From assembly GCF_007991455.1 (NCBI RefSeq), contig NZ_BJYJ01000004.1:1-64000 (forward strand): DNA of 64,000 nucleotides. Direction: 5' to 3'. Below, piece by piece: positions 25,079 through 34,043 of the stretch (the stretch's first letter is position 1; every line of letters begins with the position of its first letter). Origin of the DNA: Chryseobacterium hagamense. GTDB lineage: Bacteria; Bacteroidota; Bacteroidia; Flavobacteriales; Weeksellaceae. Under the pieces are notes generated by a model, which was not told where the DNA came from, ran no database searches, and was given only the letters and a program-made list of their open reading frames with translations. Made by a program: the position numbers and the translations under genes.

Positions 25079-25450
25079 ATGAAAGAAATAAAACTTACCG
25101 ATTCCGAAAAAGACCTTATGGAAATCCTTTGGGAAAAAGAAAAAGCCTTCATGAAAGAGATTCTGGAATCTTATCCGGAGCCGAAGCCGGCAACGACTAC
25201 GATTGCTACCCTGCTGAAAAGAATGCAGAACAAGGATTTTGTCGGCTACAAATTGTATGGAAATTCCCGCGAATACTTTCCGAAAATCGCGAAAGGGGAA
25301 TATTTCAAAGAAGAGATGTCTTCCATGATTGAGCGTTTTTTCAACAGTTCCGTGACCCAGTTTGCTTCGTTTTTTACCTCGAATGCAAAGCTCTCCCAAA
25401 AACAGCTGAAAGAACTTCGTGAAATTATCGACCGTCAAATTGATGAATAA
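25079..25450 (+). CDS. BlaI/MecI/CopY family transcriptional repressor
   Basis: A 123-residue winged-helix regulator. It opens KLTDSEKDLMEILWEKEKAF, with the recognition helix in TTIATLLKRMQNKDFVGYK and a C-terminal dimerisation helix region (FFNSSVTQFASFF). In this family a BlaR1-type membrane metalloprotease triggers repressor cleavage. Here that partner follows directly, overlapping by one base (TAATG). A perfect operator covers the promoter. I see no beta-lactamase gene adjacent, so the target may be the pair itself or distant genes. Confidence 0.9.
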   Translation: MKEIKLTDSEKDLMEILWEKEKAFMKEILESYPEPKPATTTIATLLKRMQNKDFVGYKLYGNSREYFPKIAKGEYFKEEMSSMIERFFNSSVTQFASFFTSNAKLSQKQLKELREIIDRQIDE

Positions 25451-26862
25451 TGATAATCCTTGTTAAAATTATACTATGTTCTACCCTGCTGATTGTGTTT
25501 TATTACCGTTTTCTGCAGAAAGAAAAGATGTACCGGTTCAACAGGATCTACCTGTTATTTTCGCTGCTGTTTTCTTACACGGTTCCTTTTATCTCGATCA
25601 GTACACAAACTCCGAAACCGGCGAACCGTCTACAGACAACCTTTGAAACCACCCAGCAGATTCTGGAACTCAAGCCCGGACAGGCCCATTTTAACTTCGT
25701 GGACTTGATCTGGATAGTCTATGGAATGATCACCTGCATTTTTTTAAGCAGAATGATCTTTTCATTTTTAAAAATCAAAAATTTAAAAGGTCAGAAAATT
25801 ATTTATCAGAATCAGGAAGTTTTAATAACGGAAAAAGAAACTCCGCCTTTTAGCTTTTGGAAAACCATTTACCTGGGGAAAAATTACTTTATCGAACAAC
25901 AGATCGATGAGAGAATTTTCCTGCATGAGAAAAGCCATGTCAGACAAAGGCACAGCATCGACCTTATGATCGTTGAAATTATCAAAGCATTTACCTGGTT
26001 TAATCCGGCAGTTTATTTTTACAAAAAAGCCATCCAAATGAATCATGAATTCCTGGCAGATGAATCAGTCCTGAAGAATTATTTTAATATAAAAGAATAT
26101 CAGAATTTAATTCTGGATGAAATTATTGTATCCCAAAACTATAACCTTACCCATACCTTCAATTTTAACAACACCAAAAAACGATTGATTATGATGAACA
26201 CCAAGAAATCTAAAATGGTCCGAATCAAAAAAGCCATCAGCATTCCTGCTCTGATGATCGCCTTCGGATTATTCGTACAGAAAACCTACGCCCATCCGAT
26301 GGAAACAATTATTGAGGAAACCCGGAAGAAAATGGCGGATTACGATCAGGAAGCCCAAACTACAGAGAAAACCAAAACAGATTCCGCAGAAACTAGTCTG
26401 CCTGCACTCTTTGAAACACCTCAAGAACCACTTAAAAAATCCAGAGAAGAAAAGAGGATTCATGATACCATCAGGCCGAAGGAAGGTAAAAACACAGATC
26501 CGGATCCAAAGAGCACAAGACACGAGCCCCTCACTGCCTCACTGCAGGGCGAGCCGACATTACTTCCCCAATTTCCGGGCGGGATAAATGAAATGAGAAA
26601 CAGGGTTTCCAAAATGTTTGACGCCTCTAAGATAGAAACTGAAAAGCCGAAAGGTTTCTTGAAAGCGGATATTTCCTATACCGTTGACGAAACGGGAAAT
26701 GTGGTGAATGTAAAAGTCGCCGGTAATAATGAGCTCTTTAATAATGAGGTGTTAACGTCGTTCAAAAAGGCCAATGAGAATATCGTCTGGAAGCCTGCAG
26801 AAAAAGACGGAAAACCGGTGAATTACACTATGAGACTGCCTTTAACCATGTCATTTCAATAA
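25450..26862 (+). CDS. BlaR1-like M56 metallopeptidase with C-terminal TonB-type domain
   Basis: A 470-residue membrane protein. Helices at about 3-22, 30-50 and 78-100 flank the M56 peptidase region with the zinc motif HEKSH near residue 158 and NHEFLADESVLKN near 197-209. A fourth helix (ISIPALMIAFGLFV) follows. The periplasmic part has a Lys/Glu/Pro-rich linker and ends in a TonB C-terminal-like domain (GFLKADISYTVDETGNVVNV to YTMRLPLTMSF). This architecture, with no penicillin-binding sensor domain, is common in Bacteroidetes and suggests a signal other than beta-lactams. It is translationally coupled to the repressor, and a terminator follows. Confidence 0.88.
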   Translation: MIILVKIILCSTLLIVFYYRFLQKEKMYRFNRIYLLFSLLFSYTVPFISISTQTPKPANRLQTTFETTQQILELKPGQAHFNFVDLIWIVYGMITCIFLSRMIFSFLKIKNLKGQKIIYQNQEVLITEKETPPFSFWKTIYLGKNYFIEQQIDERIFLHEKSHVRQRHSIDLMIVEIIKAFTWFNPAVYFYKKAIQMNHEFLADESVLKNYFNIKEYQNLILDEIIVSQNYNLTHTFNFNNTKKRLIMMNTKKSKMVRIKKAISIPALMIAFGLFVQKTYAHPMETIIEETRKKMADYDQEAQTTEKTKTDSAETSLPALFETPQEPLKKSREEKRIHDTIRPKEGKNTDPDPKSTRHEPLTASLQGEPTLLPQFPGGINEMRNRVSKMFDASKIETEKPKGFLKADISYTVDETGNVVNVKVAGNNELFNNEVLTSFKKANENIVWKPAEKDGKPVNYTMRLPLTMSFQ

Positions 26863-26867
26863 AACAG

Positions 26868-26892
26868 AAAGCATTCCACAGCGGGATGCTTT
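26868..26892 (+). terminator. Terminator of the BlaI/BlaR1-like operon
   Basis: Stem AAAGCATTCC / GGGATGCTTT (one G-T wobble) with a short loop and trailing T-run, 5 bp after the stop codon. Confidence 0.75.
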
Positions 26893-27007
26893 TTTATTTA
26901 ACGAATGATACATAAAATGAATCGGCGCAATATAAATTAAGACCCATCATTTAGGTGGATGCCAAATAATTCTTTCGTATTTTTGTTAGGACAACATCAC
27001 CAATTTT

Positions 27008-28999
27008 ATGAATTTCAAACTTCAATCAGAATATAAACCTACCGGCGATCAGCCACAAGCTATTGACAAGCTCACTGAGGGCATTAAGATCGGCGAAAAA
27101 TATCAGACACTGCTGGGTGTAACCGGATCCGGTAAAACGTTTACCGTGGCCAATGTAATCCAGAACGTACAGAAACCGACCCTGGTTCTGGCCCACAACA
27201 AAACACTGGCAGCACAGCTCTTCATGGAGTTTAAAGAATTCTTTCCGGAAAATGCCGTGGAATACTTTGTCAGCTACTACGATTACTACCAGCCGGAAGC
27301 CTATATTGCGACTTCGGGAACTTATATTGAAAAAGACCTGAGCATTAACGAAGAAGTGGAAAAGCTGAGGCTTTCCGCCACAGCCAGTCTGCTTTCAGGG
27401 CGAAGGGATGTGCTGATCGTTGCTTCGGTTTCCTGTATATACGGGATCGGGAACCCGACGGAATTCCACAAATCCCTCATTTCTATTGCGATCGGTGAAA
27501 AGGTAACGCGTACCGCCCTCCTGCATGCTTTGGTGAATGCGCTTTATTCCAGGACACTCAACGAATTTCAAAGGGGGACATTCCGGGTAAAAGGAGACGT
27601 CATCGATGTATTTCCTGCCTATGCCGATAATGCAATCCGCATCCAGTTTTTCGGAGACGAAATAGAAAAAATCCAGAGCTTTGATCCGGTTTCCGGAAAT
27701 GTAACGGCCAATTTCGAACAGATCCAGATTTATCCCGCCAATCTCTTCGTTACTTCGAAAGAAACGTTAAACGGAGCCATCCGGAATATCCAGGACGACC
27801 TGGTGAAACAGGTGGATTTCTTTGGCTCGATTGAAAAACCGCTGGAGGCCAAAAGATTACAGGAAAGAACGGAGCTTGACCTGGAGATGATCAAAGAACT
27901 GGGTTATTGTTCGGGGATTGAGAATTATTCAAGATACCTGGACGGACGTCTGCCGGGCACCAGGCCGTTCTGCCTGTTGGATTATTTCCCGAAGGACTAC
28001 CTGATGGTAATCGATGAAAGCCACGTTACCGTACCGCAGGTTCACGCTATGTACGGAGGCGACCGTAGCCGGAAAGAGGCACTCGTAGAATACGGATTCA
28101 GGCTTCCCGCCGCCATGGATAACCGCCCATTGAAATTTGAGGAATTCGAAGCCATCCAGAACCAGGTAATTTATGTTTCGGCAACTCCGGCAGACTATGA
28201 ACTGGAAAAAACGGGAGGAGCATATATCGAACAGATTATCCGTCCGACTGGTCTTCTGGATCCTGTTATTGAAATCCGTCCGACCATCAACCAGATCGAT
28301 GACCTGATGGAGGAAATCCAGAAAAGAGCCGATCTCGACGAAAGGGTTCTGGTGACCACTTTAACCAAGAAAATGGCGGAAGAACTGACGAAATACTTTA
28401 CCAAATTCGGGATCAGAACCCGGTATATCCACTCGGACGTGGAAACCCTGGAACGGATCCAGATCATGCAGGATCTCCGGGTAGGGCTTTTCGATGTCCT
28501 GATCGGGGTAAACCTTTTAAGGGAAGGCCTGGATTTACCGGAAGTTTCCCTGGTGGCCATCCTGGATGCCGATAAAGAAGGAATGCTGAGAAGCCGCCGG
28601 TCGATGATCCAGACGGTAGGCCGTGCGGCCCGTAACCTTAACGGAAAGGCCATCATGTACGCCGATAAAATGACAAAATCGATGCAGGCAACGCTGGATG
28701 AAACGGAATACCGGCGCGCCAAACAGGAACAATACAACAAAGAACACGGGCAGGTACCTGTAGCCTTGAACAAGAAAATCTCCGAAAGCCTTGTCGGAAG
28801 AAGCAAGGACTTCCCGGATGAAAAATATACCCAGAAAGAAATCCTTCAGAAAGTGGCTGAAGCCAAAGCCAGTTATACTTCGGAAGATATGGAGAAAGTC
28901 ATTACCCAAAAGCAGAAGGAGATGGAAATGGCTGCCAAGAACCTTGATTTTATCAAAGCGGCCAAACTGAGGGATGAAATTGCCGCTTTAAGAGAATAA
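27008..28999 (+). CDS. uvrB: Excinuclease ABC subunit UvrB
   Basis: A 663-residue UvrB of normal length. The Walker A is GVTGSGKTFT near residues 38-47. The damage-verifying beta-hairpin region is YYDYYQPEAYI near 92-102. Helicase motifs include VIDESHVTVPQ and the VNLLREGLDLPEVSLV segment. A C-terminal UVR motif (AAKNLDFIKAAKLRDEIAAL) contacts UvrC. UvrB verifies DNA lesions in nucleotide excision repair with UvrA. The -7 box TATTTTTG lies at 26978-26985. It is monocistronic. Confidence 0.98.
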   Translation: MNFKLQSEYKPTGDQPQAIDKLTEGIKIGEKYQTLLGVTGSGKTFTVANVIQNVQKPTLVLAHNKTLAAQLFMEFKEFFPENAVEYFVSYYDYYQPEAYIATSGTYIEKDLSINEEVEKLRLSATASLLSGRRDVLIVASVSCIYGIGNPTEFHKSLISIAIGEKVTRTALLHALVNALYSRTLNEFQRGTFRVKGDVIDVFPAYADNAIRIQFFGDEIEKIQSFDPVSGNVTANFEQIQIYPANLFVTSKETLNGAIRNIQDDLVKQVDFFGSIEKPLEAKRLQERTELDLEMIKELGYCSGIENYSRYLDGRLPGTRPFCLLDYFPKDYLMVIDESHVTVPQVHAMYGGDRSRKEALVEYGFRLPAAMDNRPLKFEEFEAIQNQVIYVSATPADYELEKTGGAYIEQIIRPTGLLDPVIEIRPTINQIDDLMEEIQKRADLDERVLVTTLTKKMAEELTKYFTKFGIRTRYIHSDVETLERIQIMQDLRVGLFDVLIGVNLLREGLDLPEVSLVAILDADKEGMLRSRRSMIQTVGRAARNLNGKAIMYADKMTKSMQATLDETEYRRAKQEQYNKEHGQVPVALNKKISESLVGRSKDFPDEKYTQKEILQKVAEAKASYTSEDMEKVITQKQKEMEMAAKNLDFIKAAKLRDEIAALRE

Positions 29000-29054
29000 C
29001 ACAAATCTTTATGCCAGGCATTAAATAAAATTATTAACCCTTTAATCCAAACCC

Positions 29055-29429
29055 ATGAAAAGAGTAACCGGAATCGGCGGAATATTTTTTAAATGTAAAG
29101 ATCCGAAAGCACTGAAAGAATGGTACAAAAGCCATCTCGGAATTGATGTCAACGAATATGGAGCGACTTTCGGCTGGAAGGAAATGTCTGATGCTGATCC
29201 GAAAGGATCGCTGACCTGGAGCCCTTCGCCTGAAACAACTTCTTACTTTGAGCCTTCGACAAGAGAATTTATGATCAATTATACCGTTTCGGATCTGGAA
29301 GCCTTAGTTGTGGAATTAAAAAAAGAAGGCGTGGAAATTCTAGATGAAATTGCCGTTTATGATTTCGGAAAATTTGTTCACCTCCTCGACCTTGAAGGAA
29401 ATAAGGTCGAACTTTGGGAACCTAAATAG
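29055..29429 (+). CDS. VOC family (glyoxalase-like) protein
   Basis: A 124-residue protein with the two beta-alpha-beta-beta-beta repeats of the vicinal oxygen chelate fold. It opens GIGGIFFKCKDPKALKEWYK, and the second module begins FMINYTVSDLEALVVELKKE and ends FVHLLDLEGNKVELWEP with the usual terminal metal-ligand Glu. The family covers glyoxalases, dioxygenases and resistance proteins, and the activity here is unknown. It follows uvrB by 55 bp but may have its own promoter. Confidence 0.85.
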   Translation: MKRVTGIGGIFFKCKDPKALKEWYKSHLGIDVNEYGATFGWKEMSDADPKGSLTWSPSPETTSYFEPSTREFMINYTVSDLEALVVELKKEGVEILDEIAVYDFGKFVHLLDLEGNKVELWEPK

Positions 29430-29481
29430 TATAATAGCCGGAGAAGGAAACCGGAAGTATTTTATTAATTAAAAAATTATA

Positions 29482-29502
29482 GCGGTCTTTTAGTAAGACC
29501 GC
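29482..29502. terminator. Bidirectional terminator
   Basis: An 8-bp stem GCGGTCTT / AAGACCGC is flanked by A-rich and T-rich tracts, between the convergent VOC and DUF3820 genes. Confidence 0.75.
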
Positions 29503-29512
29503 CGTAATTTTT

Positions 29513-29779
29513 TCAGAATTTATAATTCTTTGTTTTAGGCTTTTCAAAATTTGCTGTTCCGCCGCGAAGTGGTGTCAGCAAATCCATAAGGCCGTTTAAT
29601 TTTATTTCATAAATGGTTGCCAGCTGCATTCCCAGTTTGCCTTTGGGCATTCCGGTCCGCTGGAACCATTCTAGGTAACTTATCGGAAGATCGGCAAGGA
29701 CCGTTCCCTGGTATTTCCCGAAAGGCATTTTGACGATACAGATTTCTTTTAATATTTCCGGGTTTATTCCGTCCTGCAT
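29513..29779 (-). CDS. DUF3820 family protein
   Basis: An 88-residue protein with the DUF3820 signature KMPFGKYQGTVLADLPISYL followed by EWFQRTGMPKGKLGMQLATI. The family is small, widespread in Bacteroidetes and gamma-proteobacteria, and has no firm function. The ATG at 29779 lies 9 bp after the AI-2E-type gene's stop on the same strand, so it is the last gene of that operon. Confidence 0.85.
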   Translation of the reverse strand: MQDGINPEILKEICIVKMPFGKYQGTVLADLPISYLEWFQRTGMPKGKLGMQLATIYEIKLNGLMDLLTPLRGGTANFEKPKTKNYKF

Positions 29780-29788
29780 ATTTTATTT

Positions 29789-30877
29789 TTATACGATTAA
29801 GTTAATCTTGGTTTCCAGCTCTTCATCTTTATCCGGCAGCTGCAGCTCAGGGGTATCATCATCCGAAAATTCATTCCGGTAAACCTGGATCAGGAGCAAG
29901 GTTAGGGAAACCATAATCGGCCCGAAAACCAGTCCCATAAAACCGAATAGATTCATGCCCATGATAATTCCGAAAACCGTATTTAAAGGGTGGATATCCT
30001 CCAGCTTTTTCAGAAGGGTAAAACGCAGAACGTTATCCGTTAATCCCACAACAATCATACAGTAAGCAGCCAATCCGAGACCGCTTCCCATGTCGCCTTC
30101 CGCAATCATAAAAATGCAGACCGGCCCGTATATAATAGCTGCACCCACTACAGGAATCATGGAAGTAGCGGCGGTAAGCGCAAAAAGCAATACCGGGCTC
30201 GGAGCTCCAAAGATATAGTAACCCACCAAGGCAACGATACCCTGGCCGAGAGCCACTACAGGAATCCCGATGGCATTGGCCAGAATCAGCTTTCTCATTT
30301 TTTCGCCGATCATCGATACATTGGATCTTTTGAGAGGTGCCGCTGATGAAAGGATTCTTTCGAAAAAACGGGGTTTTTCCAGCATAAAATAAAGAATAAA
30401 GTACATGGACGCCACAATCGTAAGGGTATTTACCGTTCCGCTGAGGGCCTTGGTTGAATACTGCCCTACACTGCTCTTCAGCTTGTCCATATTTCCTTTG
30501 CTTAGAATATCGAATTTAAATTTCGAATAGATATACGTGTGGATTTTTTCAAGGAAGACATTAAACTTTTCCATATAGGCCTGGGCATTTCCAAGCTTTT
30601 CGATAAGAAGGTCCCCAATGAAATAGATGGGAAGAATAAGAACGATCAGACTGGCTCCCATCAGCACCATTGCAGCTACCCAGGGTTTCCATTTTTTCTG
30701 TTCCTGAAGATAAAAATTATACTTCCTGCACAAAACGTAAATGGTTATAGCTCCCAGTACAGAAGGGATAAAGAGGGAAAGATTGAAACAGATTAAGGCG
30801 GCTAAAATTAAAATTATAGCAAGCAAAAAAACCTGTTTGATCTTGATACTGCTGATTTGCTGGTCTTTATTCATCAT
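29789..30877 (-). CDS. AI-2E family transporter-like membrane protein
   Basis: A 362-residue protein of the AI-2E (YdiK/PerM/TqsA) family. It has an N-terminal helix pair, a central amphipathic segment (AQAYMEKFNVFLEKIHTYIY), and C-terminal helices with the family's ATSMIPVVGAAIIYGPV and LEDIHPLNTVFGIIMGMNLF motifs. Members export varied small molecules or ions, so quorum-signal transport should not be assumed. Its start overlaps the stop of the upstream membrane-protein gene by four bases (ATGA). A second in-frame ATG is adjacent at 30874. Confidence 0.88.
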   Translation of the reverse strand: MMNKDQQISSIKIKQVFLLAIILILAALICFNLSLFIPSVLGAITIYVLCRKYNFYLQEQKKWKPWVAAMVLMGASLIVLILPIYFIGDLLIEKLGNAQAYMEKFNVFLEKIHTYIYSKFKFDILSKGNMDKLKSSVGQYSTKALSGTVNTLTIVASMYFILYFMLEKPRFFERILSSAAPLKRSNVSMIGEKMRKLILANAIGIPVVALGQGIVALVGYYIFGAPSPVLLFALTAATSMIPVVGAAIIYGPVCIFMIAEGDMGSGLGLAAYCMIVVGLTDNVLRFTLLKKLEDIHPLNTVFGIIMGMNLFGFMGLVFGPIMVSLTLLLIQVYRNEFSDDDTPELQLPDKDEELETKINLIV

Positions 30878-31608
30878 TTATTAAAAATTATCGGTCTTGG
30901 TTTTCCCAAATGGGCGCAATAGAGGGAATACATCACGGCAAAGATAAAAGGTGCCGTTATGATAATTCCGATGAAGCAGAGTACGATTCCTGCCATTGAC
31001 AGCAGAAAACCTACAAATGTTGCGCCAAGAAAAACCCCGTAATTTTCTTTGGCAATATTAAAGGACTTTCCTAAAGCCTCTGTGGCAGAAGCATTTTCAA
31101 ACAGCAGAATCGGATAGCCCAGCATCAGAAGCGGATAGACGAAGATAATCGGCAGCACACAAAGGGAAAGGGCAACCGATGAAATAATTCCTGAAAGTAA
31201 GGCATAGATTAAAATATTTACAAAATTCTGACGGTATCCGATGAACAGGTCGGAAAACTCAACAGGATTTTTTGTATTGTATTTGTTAATCATATAAATC
31301 AGCCCTACATACAAAGGAGCAAGGAGCAGCCCTAAAATCCCGGATAGGGTGAGGTATAAAGGAAAACCCGGCGCACTGAATACGGAAAATCTCGAGTAAT
31401 CCCCCGCATCGCGCATGTCTTCAAGCATTGCCGCGGAATTCATCCCGGTCAGTGCCTGAATAACGGCTCCTAAAATACTGTAAATGATCATGGCGACAAC
31501 GGCATACAGGAATACGCCTTTGTACATTTCGAAAGCATGGGAGATAATGGCGCCTGTAGTTCTTTCCGGAACAGAGCCTTGCTGGTCAAATTCGTTAAAT
31601 TCTGACAT
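30874..31608 (-). CDS. Multi-pass membrane protein, paralogue of the next gene upstream
   Basis: A 244-residue protein with six or so membrane helices (VFLYAVVAMIIYSILGAVIQ, PGFPLYLTLSGILGLLLAPL, and a C-terminal pair). A soluble loop reads NPVEFSDLFIGYRQNFVNIL. The loop motif S/FSDLFxGY recurs in the upstream 246-residue protein (ELSDLFAGYSGLNF), indicating ancient duplication. Relatives in Chryseobacterium often carry an unsupported beta-carotene monooxygenase name. The function is unknown. It is translationally coupled to the AI-2E-type gene. Confidence 0.75.
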   Translation of the reverse strand: MSEFNEFDQQGSVPERTTGAIISHAFEMYKGVFLYAVVAMIIYSILGAVIQALTGMNSAAMLEDMRDAGDYSRFSVFSAPGFPLYLTLSGILGLLLAPLYVGLIYMINKYNTKNPVEFSDLFIGYRQNFVNILIYALLSGIISSVALSLCVLPIIFVYPLLMLGYPILLFENASATEALGKSFNIAKENYGVFLGATFVGFLLSMAGIVLCFIGIIITAPFIFAVMYSLYCAHLGKPRPIIFNK

Positions 31609-31685
31609 GGTGTTTAAATTTTTAATGTTGATTTCACCAAATTTAACTTTTTTTTGGCTTTAAAAACATTAAAAACCCATGAAAT

Positions 31686-32426
31686 TTATGTCTTTTCTGA
31701 AAATATGGTTTTGTATAGCGAATATATCACGGCATTCCAAAAGGGGAAAGTAAACAATCCGCCGACAAACAGCAAAGCAAAGCCGATATATTTGAAAATC
31801 ACCGCAACCATGACACAGACAATGATTTCCAGGAAATATACTTTCATGGCTTTAAAGCTGAGGGAAAGCGATTCGAAAATGGTTTTGTTCATAAAAAACA
31901 TCATCGGTGCCACAAAGATGGTGATGGAAACCCAGGCTATGGCAAGAATAATGGTCGGAAATGTAAACCGGTAAATAAAATACCAGAAAATATAATAAGA
32001 AACATACCTGAAAAAATTCAGTCCGCTATATCCTGCAAACAGGTCGCTGAGCTCAGGCTTTTCCCCGGCATCCATTTTTCTGTAAATCTGAAAAAAGCCC
32101 AGGTTCAGCGGATACAAAAAAATTGTAGTACCCATGATCCACAAAGAGAAACTCTGGTAATTTTCCGTAGCCACCAGCTTATTGAGCTGCTCCATATAGG
32201 CCTTCATTCCGTCCTGCATATATTTTCCCACTTCATTAAATTCTCCTATGATTCCGTATTTCATATCACACATAAAAAATACGGTGAGAAAAATTCCAAA
32301 GTACATGATGGAGAACATCAGCTGGAATACCAATGTTTTGTTCCAGTAAAAAAAGGCCTGCTTCAATATAAAATCCAATCCCGGTTTCTGCGGATATTTG
32401 CTGTCCATTAAAAATATTTTGTGCAA
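31686..32426 (-). CDS. Multi-pass membrane protein, paralogue of the downstream gene
   Basis: A 246-residue protein with six predicted helices, including LVFQLMFSIMYFGIFLTVFF and IIVCVMVAVIFKYIGFALLF, and the loop ELSDLFAGYSGLNFFRYVSY shared with its neighbour. No catalytic motifs are seen. It is first in a row of four same-strand genes (this one, its paralogue, AI-2E-type, DUF3820) and divergent from pabB with only 29 bp between the starts, so their promoters overlap. Confidence 0.75.
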   Translation of the reverse strand: MHKIFLMDSKYPQKPGLDFILKQAFFYWNKTLVFQLMFSIMYFGIFLTVFFMCDMKYGIIGEFNEVGKYMQDGMKAYMEQLNKLVATENYQSFSLWIMGTTIFLYPLNLGFFQIYRKMDAGEKPELSDLFAGYSGLNFFRYVSYYIFWYFIYRFTFPTIILAIAWVSITIFVAPMMFFMNKTIFESLSLSFKAMKVYFLEIIVCVMVAVIFKYIGFALLFVGGLFTFPFWNAVIYSLYKTIFSEKT

Positions 32427-32455
32427 AAGTAAACATCAATAATTACTTTTGCGGA

Positions 32456-33433
32456 ATGTTTTCAGTGAATCATCAAAAATTTATGGAAATGGACGAACTT
32501 TCGCTCCGGAAGGTTCCTTATTTTTTCATTATCGATTTTCTTGGGGAAAAAGTCGAAATCTTCAAAGAGCATGAGATTGGAAAAGAAGGTCTGCAGATTG
32601 ACTTTCAGAATTTTTCAACCACGGAAACACCGCTTCCGTTACAAAAAAAAGTAGAGTGGAAATCATATCCCGAAACCCTGGAACATTTTAAAACCGGCTT
32701 TGATAAAGTGCAGAAAAATATCCGCTTCGGAAATTCGTATCTCGCCAATTATACCCGGAAGACAAGGGTGGAAACCAATTTAACCCTGGAAGAGATTTTT
32801 TTTCATTCATCAGCAAAATATAAAGTTTTGTATAAAGATTTTTTCGTATTTTTTTCTCCTGAAACTTTCGTAAAGATCACCGACGGGAAAATATCAACGT
32901 ATCCCATGAAGGGCACTATCGATGCCACTCTGGATCATGCCGCCGAAATCCTGAAAAATGATAAAAAGGAAAAGGCTGAACATTATACCGTGGTCGATTT
33001 ACTCCGGAACGATCTGAGCATGGTGGCTGATGATGTAAGGGTGGATAAGTTTCAGTACATCGATTTCATTAAAACCAGGCAGAAAGACCTGTATGCCATG
33101 AGCTCCGAAATATCGGGAACCGTAAAGCCTGAATTTAGCGGCAAACTGGGAAGCCTGATGAAACAGCTGCTTCCTGCCGGTTCTATTTTGGGAGCCCCGA
33201 AGCCGAAAACCCTGGACATCATCCTGGAGGCGGAAGGTTACGAAAGAGGCTATTATACGGGCGTTTGCGGCTGGTTTGACGGAGAAAACACCGACAGCTG
33301 CGTGATGATCCGGTTTATTGAAAAAGAAGGTGAGGCACTGTATTTCAAAAGCGGGGGCGGAATTACCCACATGAGCAGATTAGAAGACGAATATCAGGAA
33401 ATGAAAAATAAAATCTATGTCCCAATTCATTGA
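32456..33433 (+). CDS. pabB: Aminodeoxychorismate synthase component I-like
   Basis: A 325-residue chorismate-binding enzyme. It shows the family's signature stretches: IRFGNSYLANYTRKTRVETN, YPMKGTIDATL near residues 142-152, VVDLLRNDLSMVADDVRV and LLPAGSILGAPKPKTLDIIL, ending with SGGGITHMS. It is shorter than classical PabB because it lacks much of the N-terminal domain, which is normal for the Bacteroidetes short form. It converts chorismate to aminodeoxychorismate with an amidotransferase, toward folate. The next gene, an aminotransferase class IV, overlaps by 17 bp and likely acts as the lyase. Confidence 0.85.
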   Translation: MFSVNHQKFMEMDELSLRKVPYFFIIDFLGEKVEIFKEHEIGKEGLQIDFQNFSTTETPLPLQKKVEWKSYPETLEHFKTGFDKVQKNIRFGNSYLANYTRKTRVETNLTLEEIFFHSSAKYKVLYKDFFVFFSPETFVKITDGKISTYPMKGTIDATLDHAAEILKNDKKEKAEHYTVVDLLRNDLSMVADDVRVDKFQYIDFIKTRQKDLYAMSSEISGTVKPEFSGKLGSLMKQLLPAGSILGAPKPKTLDIILEAEGYERGYYTGVCGWFDGENTDSCVMIRFIEKEGEALYFKSGGGITHMSRLEDEYQEMKNKIYVPIH

Positions 33434-34043
33434 AAGCATAAAAGTAGAAAACCGGAAAATTTTCTTACCGGAACTTCACCAGAAGCGTGTAGACCATACT
33501 TTTTCCCATTTCGGGAAAGAAGACTCCATCGACCTGGCCAAAATCTATAAGCATCTGGAACATAATGAAGACGGCCTTTTTAAATTGAGGATCCTCTATG
33601 ATCTGGATAAGAAAGTCAGAACCCAGATGATTCCGTATGCCATTCCGGAACTTAACGATTTCCAGCTGGTGGAAAACAACAGCTTCGACTACTCCTTCAA
33701 ATCCGAAGACCGGAAAGAACTGGAAAAGATGAAGATGAAATCCAGGGCGGAAGAAATCATTATTGTGAAGAATAACCACATCACCGATACTTCCTACAGC
33801 AATCTTCTGTTTAAAAAAGGTAAAGACTGGTTCACTCCTTCTACCTATCTGCTGAACGGTGTACAGCGACAGAATCTTTTAAAGCAGAAAAAAATAAAAG
33901 AAACGGAAATCACCTTACAGAACCTGAAGGAATTTTCTCATTTCCAGCTCATTAATGCGCTAAACGATTTTGACGAAAATTTCACTTATCCCATCGGCAG
34001 AATTATCAACCTGCCGGGAAACGAAGACTATCCGGAGCTTTAA
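33417..34043 (+). CDS. Aminotransferase class IV (probable aminodeoxychorismate lyase)
   Basis: A 208-residue PLP fold-type IV protein. It opens FIESIKVENRKIFLPELHQK. The central KSRAEEIIIVKNNHITDTSY and TPSTYLLNGVQRQNLLKQKK resemble the cofactor-binding loops of PabC/IlvE-type enzymes. It is short for the family. Overlap with pabB and their joint orientation point to the last step of p-aminobenzoate synthesis. Its stop overlaps the convergent menD stop by four bases. Confidence 0.8.
   Translation: MSQFIESIKVENRKIFLPELHQKRVDHTFSHFGKEDSIDLAKIYKHLEHNEDGLFKLRILYDLDKKVRTQMIPYAIPELNDFQLVENNSFDYSFKSEDRKELEKMKMKSRAEEIIIVKNNHITDTSYSNLLFKKGKDWFTPSTYLLNGVQRQNLLKQKKIKETEITLQNLKEFSHFQLINALNDFDENFTYPIGRIINLPGNEDYPEL

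Noticed and set aside
24974-25438. 154-codon frame antisense to the BlaI-type repressor
   Set aside because: It overlaps the repressor and its operator. The sense protein is clearly a BlaI winged helix.
28195-28806. 203-codon frame antisense to uvrB
   Set aside because: It sits opposite conserved helicase motifs and is Ser/Arg-rich shadow sequence.
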